Positions 1 to 9,724 of a stretch of DNA of 19,815 nt are shown one piece after another (the first letter of the stretch is position 1; each line of letters opens with the position of its first letter). The notes below the pieces were generated by a model. The model made no database searches and was not told the DNA's origin. It saw only the letters and a list, made by a program, of their open reading frames with translations. The stretch lies in contig JAWXUT010000021.1 in assembly GCA_044426075.1 (NCBI GenBank), positions 1-19,815 of the forward strand, written 5' to 3'. Source of the DNA: JAWXUT01 sp044426075. Its GTDB lineage: Bacteria > Bacillota > Clostridia > Christensenellales > DTU072. Made by a program: the position numbers and the translations under genes.

Positions 1-3000
1 GTTGTTTCGCTTGATTCTGTGGCCAGAAGCGCCATGACAAATTGGACGGGCATAATTGCAGTAGAAGCGCAAACAAACGGCGCATTTGCACTAGATAGTG
101 TGGGCAATGTGTATCAGTCGGGCAGCATAGTTAGCAGCACCGCTTTAAGCAGTTGGTCAGAAATCTATGTTATTTCTGCTAGCGACACCCACCTTGTGGG
201 CATAAAGTCAGACGGCACCGTTGAGGCACTTGGTGACAACACTTATGGGCAAACCGACGTTTCTTCTTGGTCAAATATCAAGGCTATTGCAGCTGCAGAT
301 ACATTTACTGCGGGGCTTAATTTTGACGGCACTGTTATAATTACGGGCAGTTTGACAAACAGCACAGAAGTTGCCACTTGGACGGATATTGTGGATATTT
401 CCGCAAGTGACGATTATCTTATAGGATTAAAATCCGATGGCACAGTTGTTGCATGCGGGGCAAATAGTTCGAGCGAATGCGATGTTTCAGACCTTTATGA
501 CATAATAGATATCAGCGCAAGCATAAATTACGGCGCATTTTTGCGTACAGACGGTGTGGTTGTTTATAAGGGCAGTGTAGAGTCGCAGTACAACTTGAGT
601 GTTTCCAAATTATCAACAAACCTAATTTATGATAACTACATAAGCACCACGGGTGTGTATATTGATTTAGCTAGCACAACATACTACATTGGTGATGTGC
701 TGGATTTAAATGCTACAATCAGCCCGACTGACGCCACATATCAGCGCATATTATACACCTCTTCGGACGAAAGCGTTGCCACAATTTCTAGCGCGGGCAC
801 AATAACCGCAAAGGGCGAGGGCACGGTTACTCTTACAGCAGAAGCGTACGGCACCAGTTATTCCGATTCAATTACCATTACAATAGAACCAAAATATGCA
901 CTTGAAGACATGAGTTTTGAAGACGAATCGCGTGTTGTATTATTAAATAACACCATATTGCTGAACCTAATATTCAACCCAACAAATGCAACAATTACGG
1001 GCACTATTACTTATTCAGTGGATAGCACAAGCGCAACATATATAACGGTTGACGATAACGGGCTAGTTACTGGCATTAAAGAAACTATGACCAGTGCAAT
1101 TATTTATTCATATGCAACAGTTACCGCAACTCTCGTGCAAGACGGCGTTACTTACACCGCAACTTGCCAGATTACAGTGCAAAGTAATATTACCAAGCTT
1201 GCATGGAATTCAACGCCTACAAAAACCGAGTACTTATATGGTGAATCGCTAGATGTTAGTGGCGGAAGTGTAAATATTACCTATGCAACAGGGGTGTTTA
1301 CAACTACAACCGTAACAGAGTCGCTTGATAGCAGCAAGGTTTCGGGCTATAACAGCAATAAGCTAGGCGCGCAAACGCTAACCATTACTTATGGCGAAGA
1401 AACACTTACATACAACATTAATGTATCAAACTATGCAACTGGCATCAGTGCAGATTCCACAAAAACACTAAAGACAACTTTTAATGTAGAAGATGACTTT
1501 AGTTTGGGCAGCGGCAGTTTTGTAGTCACTATGGCAGACGGCACTACAATATCAATTGACGAAGCAGATAGCAACCTAAATATCTCACATACGGATACCA
1601 AATTAAAAGAAATGGGTACCCATACTGTAATAGTTAGTTATATTTATGATGAAAAAGAGTTTATCTACACCTATGCAATAACAGTGTCAGATAGGGTGAC
1701 GGGTATAAATGCCGCAGCAATTGCAACAGAATACACCTATCTTTCGGAGATAGACAGCACAATTAGTGTGGTGCTAACTTATTATTCTGGAAAAACAAGC
1801 AATGTGCCTTTAAGTTTGTGCACGGTGACGGGATATGAGAGCAATGTGTTAGGTTATCAAACAGTTACTGTTGGTTACACCGATAATACGGGCAGCACAT
1901 TTACTAATGACCAAACTTTACGTGTGGTGTTCAGTGGCAGTGTTGATGTTATAAATAACGATACAGACACTAGCGCACTTGACAAAACGAGTCCAGTACT
2001 TTATTATAAAGATGAAATCCCTAGCATAACCGTAATATTTACAATAAACAGCACAGATTATATTGTGCCATTGTATGATGAAACCGCGTCTCAAGATTAC
2101 TATTATGTAATTTCGGGTTTAGATAGCAGTGCGACTTACGGTGAATCGTACAACGTCAATGTTGAATTGTATATCCTCAGCACAAACGGCAATGTGTACA
2201 GCTACAGCAAGCAAGAGCCTAGCCAACAAATTTTGTTGCAATTAATTCACAAACCCGTAGCAACATATATAACCAGTGCAGAAACTGTGTATTATGGCTT
2301 TACACCGGAGGCAGAAATTTCATTTCTATACGACGACGGCACCATAAGCTCCCCAGTTGAAATAAGCAATATTACAATTGATTCGTATATTATTGGCACA
2401 CAAACTGCATATTTTAAGTATAGCGGAACCATTTATTCCTTTGATATTGAGGTAGTTGATTATGTGGTTGGATTGCAAGATATTGCAGATGTAACAATAG
2501 AAATTGGCGATGAATTCGATATAGATGCAGTTGTATTTGCGCAAATGGCAAGCGGTGCAGTTGAACAATTAGCAGTTAATCAGTACAGCAGATCACAATG
2601 TGATTTAACGCTAACGGGTGTTTCACAAAATATCAACATAGTATATGAAGGCGATATGGGCAGCTACAGCACCAGCTTTACGCTACTTGTTTTGGATAAA
2701 GTTGTGGCTGTTACAATGGTTACCTCGTTTAAAACAGAATATTTGTATGGGGAAGAGTTTGACTACACCAGTAGTTATTATGTAACATATGTGTCGGGCA
2801 ACACGGAAATTATTGATTATGATGCAAGCTTATTTGCCTTTGCATTTGGTTCGCCAGATTTTGACAACAGCACCAGTTTTGCGAATACTGTAGTAGATTC
2901 ACAAACGGTTTATGTGCAGTATGCTCCGGCAGCCATAACAATTACAGCAGTTACAGTTACTGTTAGCGATTATATTGAATCAGTTACAGCATATTTAGCG

Positions 3001-3963
3001 CAAACTACATATAGTTATAATGAAGATATTGCAATTACAGTTTATATAAAAATGGCATCAAAATCAAATTCCGAACCAGTTTATAACTTTACAACCACCT
3101 ACATTCCAACAACTGTTGGCGTGCAAGACATATATGTAACACATGAGGGCATCACTGTTTATGCGGGGCAAGTTGAAGTTATTGACGGCGTTCGGTCGGT
3201 TTCATTTACTGGCACGGGCAGAACGTGGTTCTATTATGGCGAGGCATTTACATATATTGGCAGAACACTTACTGTTACGCACGAATCGGGCGCCGTGGTG
3301 GTTTATGAAAATGATGATATTGCAGCTATGCTTCAAAACACCTATGATTGCACCAAAGAGGGAAGCAGTAAGGTTGTTTTCACACTTTGCGATAGCGTAA
3401 ATATTGCGGAGAATAACGTGTATTTCTCATATAATGAATACATTAAAGTGTATGCAGAAACAAGTGCCACCAAACCTTCAATTAATAGTAGCGCCACATC
3501 TGCATATATATATAGTGATAGCACCGCGTTTGTGTTTACGGAAAGCGTGACGCACGCAGAACTTAGTGCAAGTATCGCGCTAATTGATTATTTGACGCTT
3601 GTTGCGGTGGTAGACGGGCAAGATATTGACTTATCCGACACCGAGAGTTACGTTCCTAACGGCGCAATTGCATATATTGTAAATGGCGACGGCACAATTA
3701 TATATACTTACAGCATTGTGGTTGTAGGCGACTTAAACTGCGACGGCCTCATTAATGGCGAGGATATGGCGGATATTGCGGACGCTTACATAGACGATAG
3801 TTATCAGTACAGCGATGCGCTTGACCTAAACGGCGACGGCTATTTTTCACTTACAGATATTGTGCTTTGGGCAGAACGCACTTCAGCCCCCGCAAATGTT
3901 CCAGTGCAAGAAGTTGCAGAAATTTGGGTGACTGATATTAAGGAGGACGGCGATGAGGAATAA
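1..3963 (+). CDS. Large secreted RCC1/Ig-like repeat protein with C-terminal dockerin (5' partial)
   Basis: The frame is open from base 1, so the gene begins upstream; the GTG at 19 has no ribosome binding site and is internal. About 1320 residues are visible (numbered from base 1). Residues about 7-207 are RCC1-like beta-propeller repeats with recurring 'SDGTV..G' strands. About 218-296 and 301-395 look like Big_2 Ig-like domains ('ISP.DAT', 'SSDESVATIS', 'G.ITAKGEGT'). About 398-1150 holds a series of Big_3-like domains recognised by 'YLYGE', 'VSGYNSNKLGAQTLTITY' and similar lines. The C-terminus is a type I dockerin with two calcium loops (about 1244-1255 and 1275-1286; D.N.DG.IN..D and D.NGDG.FS..D). 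No sortase motif or C-terminal membrane segment is seen. I infer an extracellular adhesion or scaffold-docked protein; no catalytic domain is visible here. It overlaps the following lipoprotein gene by 11 bases. Confidence 0.85.
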   Translation, partial: VVSLDSVARSAMTNWTGIIAVEAQTNGAFALDSVGNVYQSGSIVSSTALSSWSEIYVISASDTHLVGIKSDGTVEALGDNTYGQTDVSSWSNIKAIAAADTFTAGLNFDGTVIITGSLTNSTEVATWTDIVDISASDDYLIGLKSDGTVVACGANSSSECDVSDLYDIIDISASINYGAFLRTDGVVVYKGSVESQYNLSVSKLSTNLIYDNYISTTGVYIDLASTTYYIGDVLDLNATISPTDATYQRILYTSSDESVATISSAGTITAKGEGTVTLTAEAYGTSYSDSITITIEPKYALEDMSFEDESRVVLLNNTILLNLIFNPTNATITGTITYSVDSTSATYITVDDNGLVTGIKETMTSAIIYSYATVTATLVQDGVTYTATCQITVQSNITKLAWNSTPTKTEYLYGESLDVSGGSVNITYATGVFTTTTVTESLDSSKVSGYNSNKLGAQTLTITYGEETLTYNINVSNYATGISADSTKTLKTTFNVEDDFSLGSGSFVVTMADGTTISIDEADSNLNISHTDTKLKEMGTHTVIVSYIYDEKEFIYTYAITVSDRVTGINAAAIATEYTYLSEIDSTISVVLTYYSGKTSNVPLSLCTVTGYESNVLGYQTVTVGYTDNTGSTFTNDQTLRVVFSGSVDVINNDTDTSALDKTSPVLYYKDEIPSITVIFTINSTDYIVPLYDETASQDYYYVISGLDSSATYGESYNVNVELYILSTNGNVYSYSKQEPSQQILLQLIHKPVATYITSAETVYYGFTPEAEISFLYDDGTISSPVEISNITIDSYIIGTQTAYFKYSGTIYSFDIEVVDYVVGLQDIADVTIEIGDEFDIDAVVFAQMASGAVEQLAVNQYSRSQCDLTLTGVSQNINIVYEGDMGSYSTSFTLLVLDKVVAVTMVTSFKTEYLYGEEFDYTSSYYVTYVSGNTEIIDYDASLFAFAFGSPDFDNSTSFANTVVDSQTVYVQYAPAAITITAVTVTVSDYIESVTAYLAQTTYSYNEDIAITVYIKMASKSNSEPVYNFTTTYIPTTVGVQDIYVTHEGITVYAGQVEVIDGVRSVSFTGTGRTWFYYGEAFTYIGRTLTVTHESGAVVVYENDDIAAMLQNTYDCTKEGSSKVVFTLCDSVNIAENNVYFSYNEYIKVYAETSATKPSINSSATSAYIYSDSTAFVFTESVTHAELSASIALIDYLTLVAVVDGQDIDLSDTESYVPNGAIAYIVNGDGTIIYTYSIVVVGDLNCDGLINGEDMADIADAYIDDSYQYSDALDLNGDGYFSLTDIVLWAERTSAPANVPVQEVAEIWVTDIKEDGDEE

Positions 3964-4684
3964 AATTATAGCATCCATTTTGCTTGTTTACCTATGTATT
4001 GCGGCGATGTGCGGGTGTACTGGCACAACAAATGGAGATAATTCTGTAACGGTAAAAAATATATCTCTCTGCCTAGAAACAATCAAAGATTGGTATACGG
4101 TGGGCGATAGCTTCTATTATGACGGAGCTGAAATTTATGTGTATTATTCAGACACAAGTATTGGAAGGGTGAACATAACTTCAAGTATGTTGTTTGGTTT
4201 TGATACCTCAAAAGAGGGCGAAAACTTTACGTGTTCGGTGGAGTATGGTGGCACAAGCACTACGCTAACTTATGATGTTGTTGCAGCGGGCAGCATTGGC
4301 ACTAGCGATTTAGCTATTGATCTTTCATATGCAGATTATAATGGAAGCATTAACGCATATATAAATCTTAGCAACCTTGATAGCGAAGAGGCGGGCATTT
4401 ACGCAATAAGCTTTGAAATCAGCTTGACAAACGCAACCATTGGCAGTATAGATTACACCATATCCGATGATTTCACCGTTGTAGTAAAAGAAGTTGACGG
4501 CGTAGCTTATTTCTTGTGCTATGCAACAGAGGGCAATTCTACAATCAAAATGGGCGGATTTGAAGTTAGAGTTTATGTGCTAATGGAGGGTGACACTGCT
4601 TCAATTAAGGTGGATAACTGCGTTATTAGCGATAAATTGTGCGATAAATCTGTTACTATGAATAGGATCAATATAGTACAGTAA
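3953..4684 (+). CDS. Lipoprotein with Ig-like (Big_3) and cohesin-like domains
   Basis: A 243-residue protein. The N-terminus is a lipoprotein signal: Lys/Arg start, hydrophobic stretch to about residue 18, then Met-Cys-Gly-Cys with Cys22 as the likely lipidated residue. The -3 Met is a slightly unusual lipobox. Residues about 35-110 resemble one Big_3 domain. Residues about 115-235 form a beta-rich domain whose line-up (GSINAYINLSN, GIYAISFEIS, a phenylalanine-rich middle, then EGDTASIKVDNCVISD) resembles a cohesin fold, but this is by eye only. The start is fixed by AGGAGG at 3941-3946, six bases before ATG, within the end of the upstream dockerin gene, so the two are probably translated together. 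If the cohesin reading is right, it would hold dockerin proteins at the cell surface. The lipoprotein call is firm; the cohesin call is tentative. Confidence 0.75.
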   Translation: MRNKIIASILLVYLCIAAMCGCTGTTNGDNSVTVKNISLCLETIKDWYTVGDSFYYDGAEIYVYYSDTSIGRVNITSSMLFGFDTSKEGENFTCSVEYGGTSTTLTYDVVAAGSIGTSDLAIDLSYADYNGSINAYINLSNLDSEEAGIYAISFEISLTNATIGSIDYTISDDFTVVVKEVDGVAYFLCYATEGNSTIKMGGFEVRVYVLMEGDTASIKVDNCVISDKLCDKSVTMNRINIVQ

Positions 4685-4728
4685 GTAAATTAGTAGTAAA
4701 TAGCAAGCGTTACAAAATTAAAAAGATA

Positions 4729-4757
4729 TTTACATATTTTTCTAAATGTGTTAGAAT
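4729..4757 (+). promoter_or_regulatory. Sigma-A-like promoter for the Ca2+ ATPase operon
   Basis: TTTACA at 4729-4734 and TAGAAT at 4752-4757 are separated by 17 bases, and TG at 4749-4750 makes an extended -10. It lies in the 115-base gap before the ATPase, about 42 bases upstream of its start codon. The ribosome binding site AAGGAG is at 4789-4794. Confidence 0.7.
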
Positions 4758-4799
4758 AGAACAATAGAGTACTTTAATAAAGTAGTATAAGGAGAAATA

Positions 4800-7496
4800 A
4801 TGAAACCATATTTTGCAGAAACAGCAGAAAACACAATGGCAGAGTTTAACACATCCACAAACGGACTTAGTGCACAAGAAGCTGCAGCAAGGCTAGAAAA
4901 AAACGGCATTAACGCGCTTGCAGAAGGTGCTAAAAAGTCAGCATTTATGAGATTTATGGCACAATTTAAAGATGTTATGATCATAGTGCTTATAGTGGCG
5001 GCGGCGGTTAGCGCGGCGATGTGTATAATTGAAAACCTAATTTCGGGTACAAGTGAATACGCTGAACTAATTGACAGCGGAATAATATTACTTATCGTAA
5101 TAATAAATGCAGTTATAGGATTTATACAAGAAAACAAGGCAGAAGCTAGTATGGAAGCCTTGAAGAATATGAATAAGCCCTTTGCAAAAGTTATGCGTGA
5201 TGGCGTTGTAGTTAAGGTTAAAAGTGAGGAGCTAGTAGTTGGCGACATAGTACTTTTAGAAGCGGGCGACATAGTGCCAGCGGATATAAGGCTAATAGAG
5301 AGTGCCTCATTAAAGGTAGAAGAAGCAGCACTAACTGGAGAATCTGTTCCAAGTGAAAAGAATCCAGACGTAATTGAAAATGAAAAAGCGGCGCTAGGTG
5401 ACCGCAACAATATGTGCTTTAGCACGGGCGTTGTAAGTTACGGCAGAGGTATGGGCGTTATAGTTGCAACTGGTATGGCAACAGAAGTTGGCAAAATAGC
5501 TACAATGTTGCAAGAAGACACCTCATCTGAAACTCCACTACAAGCACAGCTTGCAAAAACAGCAAAGATGTTATCCGTATTGGTGTTAGGCATAGCGGCT
5601 GTTATTTTTGCAGTAATAATGATAAGAGGCTTTGTTGATTCTAGCGACCCAGATATATTTGGGTTAATAAGTGGCGCGTTTATGATAGCGGTTGCAATAG
5701 CGGTTGCAGCTATCCCCGAAGGATTGCCAGCAGTTGTAACAATAGTGCTTGCGCTTGGCGTTCAACGTATGAGCGACCGTAAGGCGATTGTAAGAAACTT
5801 GCCTTCAGTTGAAGCGCTTGGTTGTTGTGAGGTTATCTGTTCTGATAAAACGGGCACACTTACACTAAATCAAATGACCGTAAAAGAGTTATTCACACTA
5901 GAAACGGGCAGTTATAAGGCGCAAGAAGAGCCAACTTCACACGCAGCAGATATTCTTGTACGCGGAATGGCACTATGTAATGATACAAAGAGGAGTGGCG
6001 CAAATCTTGTTGGAGACCCAACAGAAACCGCACTTATTGCATATGCAGATACATTGGGTCTTACAACTATTCAAGAGAGTTATGCTCGCGTGGAAGAAAA
6101 ACCTTTTGACAGTATTCGTAAATTAATGACCACCATTAACACCGTTGACGGCAGCAAAGTGGCGCACATTAAAGGCGCACCAGATTTACTAATCGATGCT
6201 TGCACAAAGATACTAGAAAACGGCGTAACGCGTGACATCACAGCAGATGACGTTGCAGCTATAAAACAAGCAAACAGTGCTATGGCAGTTAAGGCGCTTC
6301 GCGTGCTTGCAGTTGCCATTAAAACAGAAGAGCTAGATTTAGAGACAGTTGAAACTGGTATGACTTTTGTAGGTCTTGTAGGTATGATTGACCCACCTCG
6401 TGCAGAAGTTAAAGATGCTGTTGCAGTATGTTATAAAGCGGGTATGCGTGCAATTATGATTACAGGTGATCACGCTGACACCGCAACTGCAATTGCAAAA
6501 GAAATCGGCATCTTGCAAGAAGGGCAACGCGTTATAACGGGTGCAGACCTAGATAAGTTGAGCGATGAAGAGTTTAAATCACAAATTTTCGACATATCAG
6601 TTTACGCTAGGGTGAGCCCAGAAAACAAGGTTCGCATAGTAAAAACCTTTAAAGAATGTGGCAAAAAAGTTGCAATGACGGGTGACGGTGTTAATGACGC
6701 GCCAAGCATAAAGGCGGCGGATATCGGCGTTGGAATGGGCATAACTGGTACAGACGTAAGCAAGGGCGCAAGTGATATGGTGCTTGCAGATGATAACTTT
6801 GCAACCATAGTAAGTGCGGTTGAAGAAGGTAGAAAAGTATATGCAAACATCAAAAAAGCAGTACAATATCTACTATCAGCAAACATTGCAGAAGTTATGT
6901 GTTTGTTTGTAATCACATTAATTGGACTACAAGAACACTTTTTAACAGCGGTTATGATACTTTGGGTTAACCTAGTAACTGATAGTTTGCCAGCACTAGC
7001 ACTTGGTATGGAAAAGGCAGAGCTAGATATTATGGATTATCCACCACGTAAGTCGGGTTCATCACTGTTCGCGGGCAAAACTGGTGTTGATATCATAATT
7101 CAAGGTTGTATGCAAACGGCATTGGTTCTTGCAAGTTTCTTTATTGGAGACAAGATATTAGGCGCAAATGATGCAAGTTTTGCAGAAGCACGCACAATGG
7201 CGTTCTTAACACTTTGCTTTATCCAGTTGTTCCACGGCTACAACGTAAGGTCACAAAATCAATCACTATTTGCTTCAAATCCATTTGGAAACAAGTTTAT
7301 GAACCTAAGTTTCTTTGTTGGCGCAGCACTTGTACTTGTGGTTGTATTGGTTCCAGGCTTAAACACTTGGTTCTCTGCTACAATGATTGATTGGAAAGAG
7401 TGGTTGACCGTAATAGCACTTTCAGCTTGCATTATACCTATGGTTGAAATGCAAAAACTAATCGAACGCATTATTGCTAAAAAGAGAAACGGTTAA
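4800..7496 (+). CDS. P-type Ca2+-transporting ATPase (P2A/SERCA-like)
   Basis: At 898 residues this is full length for the family. It hydrolyses ATP to export Ca2+ across the membrane. Visible motifs in order: actuator-domain TGES (179-182), M4 ion-binding PEGLP (306-310), phosphorylated Asp349 in DKTGT, TGDH (555-558) and hinge TGDGVNDAP (627-635). The M5 segment reads LLSANIAEVMCLF and M6 reads LWVNLVTDSLPALALG, keeping the Asn/Glu and Asn/Thr/Asp ligands of SERCA M5 and M6. By eye alignment the M8 position equivalent to SERCA Glu908 is Gln (FIQLFHGYNVRSQNQSL), as in PMCA-type and many bacterial pumps, so one ion per cycle is possible. Start ATG follows AAGGAG by five bases. First gene of a tight cluster with the hydrolase-like gene and signal peptidase. 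Substrate could be another divalent cation; Ca2+ is the best guess. Confidence 0.93.
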   Translation: MKPYFAETAENTMAEFNTSTNGLSAQEAAARLEKNGINALAEGAKKSAFMRFMAQFKDVMIIVLIVAAAVSAAMCIIENLISGTSEYAELIDSGIILLIVIINAVIGFIQENKAEASMEALKNMNKPFAKVMRDGVVVKVKSEELVVGDIVLLEAGDIVPADIRLIESASLKVEEAALTGESVPSEKNPDVIENEKAALGDRNNMCFSTGVVSYGRGMGVIVATGMATEVGKIATMLQEDTSSETPLQAQLAKTAKMLSVLVLGIAAVIFAVIMIRGFVDSSDPDIFGLISGAFMIAVAIAVAAIPEGLPAVVTIVLALGVQRMSDRKAIVRNLPSVEALGCCEVICSDKTGTLTLNQMTVKELFTLETGSYKAQEEPTSHAADILVRGMALCNDTKRSGANLVGDPTETALIAYADTLGLTTIQESYARVEEKPFDSIRKLMTTINTVDGSKVAHIKGAPDLLIDACTKILENGVTRDITADDVAAIKQANSAMAVKALRVLAVAIKTEELDLETVETGMTFVGLVGMIDPPRAEVKDAVAVCYKAGMRAIMITGDHADTATAIAKEIGILQEGQRVITGADLDKLSDEEFKSQIFDISVYARVSPENKVRIVKTFKECGKKVAMTGDGVNDAPSIKAADIGVGMGITGTDVSKGASDMVLADDNFATIVSAVEEGRKVYANIKKAVQYLLSANIAEVMCLFVITLIGLQEHFLTAVMILWVNLVTDSLPALALGMEKAELDIMDYPPRKSGSSLFAGKTGVDIIIQGCMQTALVLASFFIGDKILGANDASFAEARTMAFLTLCFIQLFHGYNVRSQNQSLFASNPFGNKFMNLSFFVGAALVLVVVLVPGLNTWFSATMIDWKEWLTVIALSACIIPMVEMQKLIERIIAKKRNG

Positions 7497-7502
7497 TAAT
7501 AT

Positions 7503-9152
7503 ATGGATTATAAAATAATGCTGCCGCATCAAGTGTGGGAAGGTTACAATGTAACAGACAGCGAACTCAGTTTTCACGAGGGCGATACCACATTTGACGG
7601 AGCAATTACAACTAAAAATTGCTATTTTACAGCACTTGGCGATGGGCTAGATGCAGTAACTGTAGCGTTAAAGTTATTCATTCCGCAAGAAGCAAATGGA
7701 TCTACTATTGTTGTAGTGCCAGAATATAGCAAACCCGCAGATGCTAACTTTGTAAAAAAGATAGCAGAGTTAGGCTTTGTTGTTATAGTGCCAGATATAT
7801 CGGGTGTTGCTATGCCCGCTACAATGTTTGGTGAAAGCTATAGCTACGGATGCTATCACGAAGCGGGCGAACACTTAACTAAAGTTTGTCCAACCGCAAA
7901 AGATACTTGCCAATACTTGTATTCTGTTATTGTAAAACGCACGATTTATGTTGCAGATTGTATATTCGGCTACAAAAAACCAATTTTGCTTGGGCTAGGT
8001 AGCGGTGTTGAAGTTGCTATGCAAGTTGCAGGCTCCACTGAAAACACAATTAGCGCTATTGCTGCAATAAATGGCAGCGGTTATGGCGAATACATCAAAC
8101 ATCACAAATACGGTGGCGGGCAAGAGCTCGTTATGGATAGCGAACGTATGAGCTGGCTTGCTGGCGTGGCGTCTGTTGCATATGCAAAATATATTGAAGT
8201 GCCTATGCTGATATCCATTGGCTCCAACTCCACCAAAGCGGATATAGATAGGTTAAGTAACCTAATCGCGTTGCTTCCACACAACAATGTAGTGCTAACT
8301 ACAAGCGCAGGCACCGACGATTATATTTTAAAACCAGCCGCAGATAGTGTTAAGGCTTGGCTCAATATGATAGCTAAAGGCGAAAGTATGCCAACTATGC
8401 CCGAAACAAATATTTCGGTTTCTAAAGACGGCAAAACTTATGCTTATGTAAAGTTTGACAATGGTTATAATATAGATAACACAACCATATATTACAGCAG
8501 TGGGGAGTACAATCACGCCGTTCGCGATTGGTTCCACACAAAGGTTGTTACCGTGTCACAAAACGAGGTGCTAGGGCAAGTTACTATAACTGATGAAGAA
8601 GCACCGCTATTTGTTTATGCCGATGTGTGCTACAGCAACGGATTAATTTGCAGTACTGTAGTTGATTTCCTTGACCTTAGCGGACAAGAAGTTATACAAG
8701 AAAATCGCATTATAACTAATATAGTATTTGAACCAAGCTTTGGCGTACAATGTTTTGTTTCGGAGTGCAGTGGCGTTGCGAGATTAGAAAATAGCCTTGG
8801 CTTAGTTGAATTAGAAAGTGGCGTTACTGGCATAACAGCGGGAGAATGGGGTATTAAAACATATAATATTGGTACCCATAGCGCGCAATTTGCAGATAAT
8901 ATATTGCGAATCGATTTTGCAACCGATGTTGAGACAGATGTTATCTTAACAGTGCAACGTGTGGTTAAAGGCGATATAGTAAGCTTCAGCTATACTGTTA
9001 ATATTCCCGAAACAAATGGGTATTTTAAGAGTGTTATGCTAACAGCAAGTTCATTTAAAGACGAACGATATATGTCTCTTGAAGATTGGCGTGATGTTAA
9101 ATCGTTAGCCATTAGCGGGGGCGTTATAGTGGGAAGCATAATTTTCATTTAG
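7503..9152 (+). CDS. Alpha/beta-hydrolase-fold protein, catalytic triad apparently lost, with C-terminal beta domains
   Basis: 549 residues, no signal peptide or membrane helix, so probably cytoplasmic. Residues about 45-300 show an alpha/beta-hydrolase pattern: strands 'STIVVVPEY' and 'GFVVIVPDISG', then the nucleophile-elbow position 'ILLGLGSGVEVAMQVA'. The usual G-x-Ser-x-G reads G164-L-G-S-G168, so the nucleophile position is Gly (Ser167 is one residue off). The strand expected to carry the acid reads 'MLISIGSNSTKADIDR' without an obvious Asp in place, and no His follows 'TTSAGTDDYIL'. Residues about 305-400 and 400-549 are beta-rich, possibly Ig-like and carbohydrate-binding-like; the arrangement loosely recalls PhoPQ-related/acetyl-esterase families. 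The start is six bases after the ATPase stop with only a weak ribosome binding site, suggesting translational coupling. Function unknown. Confidence 0.7.
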   Translation: MDYKIMLPHQVWEGYNVTDSELSFHEGDTTFDGAITTKNCYFTALGDGLDAVTVALKLFIPQEANGSTIVVVPEYSKPADANFVKKIAELGFVVIVPDISGVAMPATMFGESYSYGCYHEAGEHLTKVCPTAKDTCQYLYSVIVKRTIYVADCIFGYKKPILLGLGSGVEVAMQVAGSTENTISAIAAINGSGYGEYIKHHKYGGGQELVMDSERMSWLAGVASVAYAKYIEVPMLISIGSNSTKADIDRLSNLIALLPHNNVVLTTSAGTDDYILKPAADSVKAWLNMIAKGESMPTMPETNISVSKDGKTYAYVKFDNGYNIDNTTIYYSSGEYNHAVRDWFHTKVVTVSQNEVLGQVTITDEEAPLFVYADVCYSNGLICSTVVDFLDLSGQEVIQENRIITNIVFEPSFGVQCFVSECSGVARLENSLGLVELESGVTGITAGEWGIKTYNIGTHSAQFADNILRIDFATDVETDVILTVQRVVKGDIVSFSYTVNIPETNGYFKSVMLTASSFKDERYMSLEDWRDVKSLAISGGVIVGSIIFI

Positions 9153-9163
9153 ATAGAGGGGAT

Positions 9164-9724
9164 ATGATGAGAGTAAAGGTGCAAAAAATACTAATCAATA
9201 TAATTATAATTGCATTGTTAGTTATAATATCCTATGGATTAAGCCAGTATTTGTTTACTTCAATTCCAGTTTCTGGTGTTAGTATGGAGAACACTATTCA
9301 AGACGGCGATGTGTTGCTTTTGTACAAACAAGGCAGTTATCAAAATGGCGATATAGTCGTTTTTAATAGCCACAAAGTGACCGACGGAGAAGAGAGGTAT
9401 CTTGTAAAACGCATAATAGGTATGGAAGGTGACACTGTAGAAATCATACAAGACCCAAGCGACGGCTACTATTATGTTTGGCTAAATGGTGTTAAATTGG
9501 TGGAAGAATATATTCATCCCGACAATATTATGGCATCAGAAATGGCGCGCATAACGGTGCCAGAAGGTATGTTTTTCTATATGGGTGACAATAGGGGGCT
9601 TTCTGTTGACAGCAGAACAACGGGCGACCTTGGCTATGTGTCGGACATTGTGGGCAGAGCCGTGCTAAGCTATGTTATTGAAGATTGGGATTTTGACTTT
9701 TTAGAGAGGTGGGATATCGCTTAA
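9164..9724 (+). CDS. lepB: Type I signal peptidase (S26A family)
   Basis: 186 residues, the usual size for Gram-positive signal peptidases. It cleaves signal peptides from secreted proteins at the outer face of the membrane. One N-terminal membrane anchor (about residues 9-31) is followed by the catalytic Ser40 in 'SGVSME' and catalytic Lys82 in 'YLVKRIIGMEGD', then the conserved 'MGDNRGLSVDSR' box (140-151). The Lys marks it as the bacterial P-type and not the SipW/ER type. Two ATGs are possible, 9164 and 9167; the GAGGGG stretch at 9156-9160 is better spaced for 9167, which would shorten the protein by one residue. It follows the hydrolase-like gene by 11 bases and probably shares its transcript. 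Confidence 0.92.
   Translation: MMRVKVQKILINIIIIALLVIISYGLSQYLFTSIPVSGVSMENTIQDGDVLLLYKQGSYQNGDIVVFNSHKVTDGEERYLVKRIIGMEGDTVEIIQDPSDGYYYVWLNGVKLVEEYIHPDNIMASEMARITVPEGMFFYMGDNRGLSVDSRTTGDLGYVSDIVGRAVLSYVIEDWDFDFLERWDIA

Noticed and set aside
19..21. GTG as the start codon of the large repeat protein
   Set aside because: The frame is open to base 1 and no ribosome binding site precedes it; the gene continues upstream of the window.
6588..6594. Second TTCGACA (0A-box-like) heptamer
   Set aside because: It lies inside the Ca2+ ATPase coding region and such matches are expected about twice by chance in this window.
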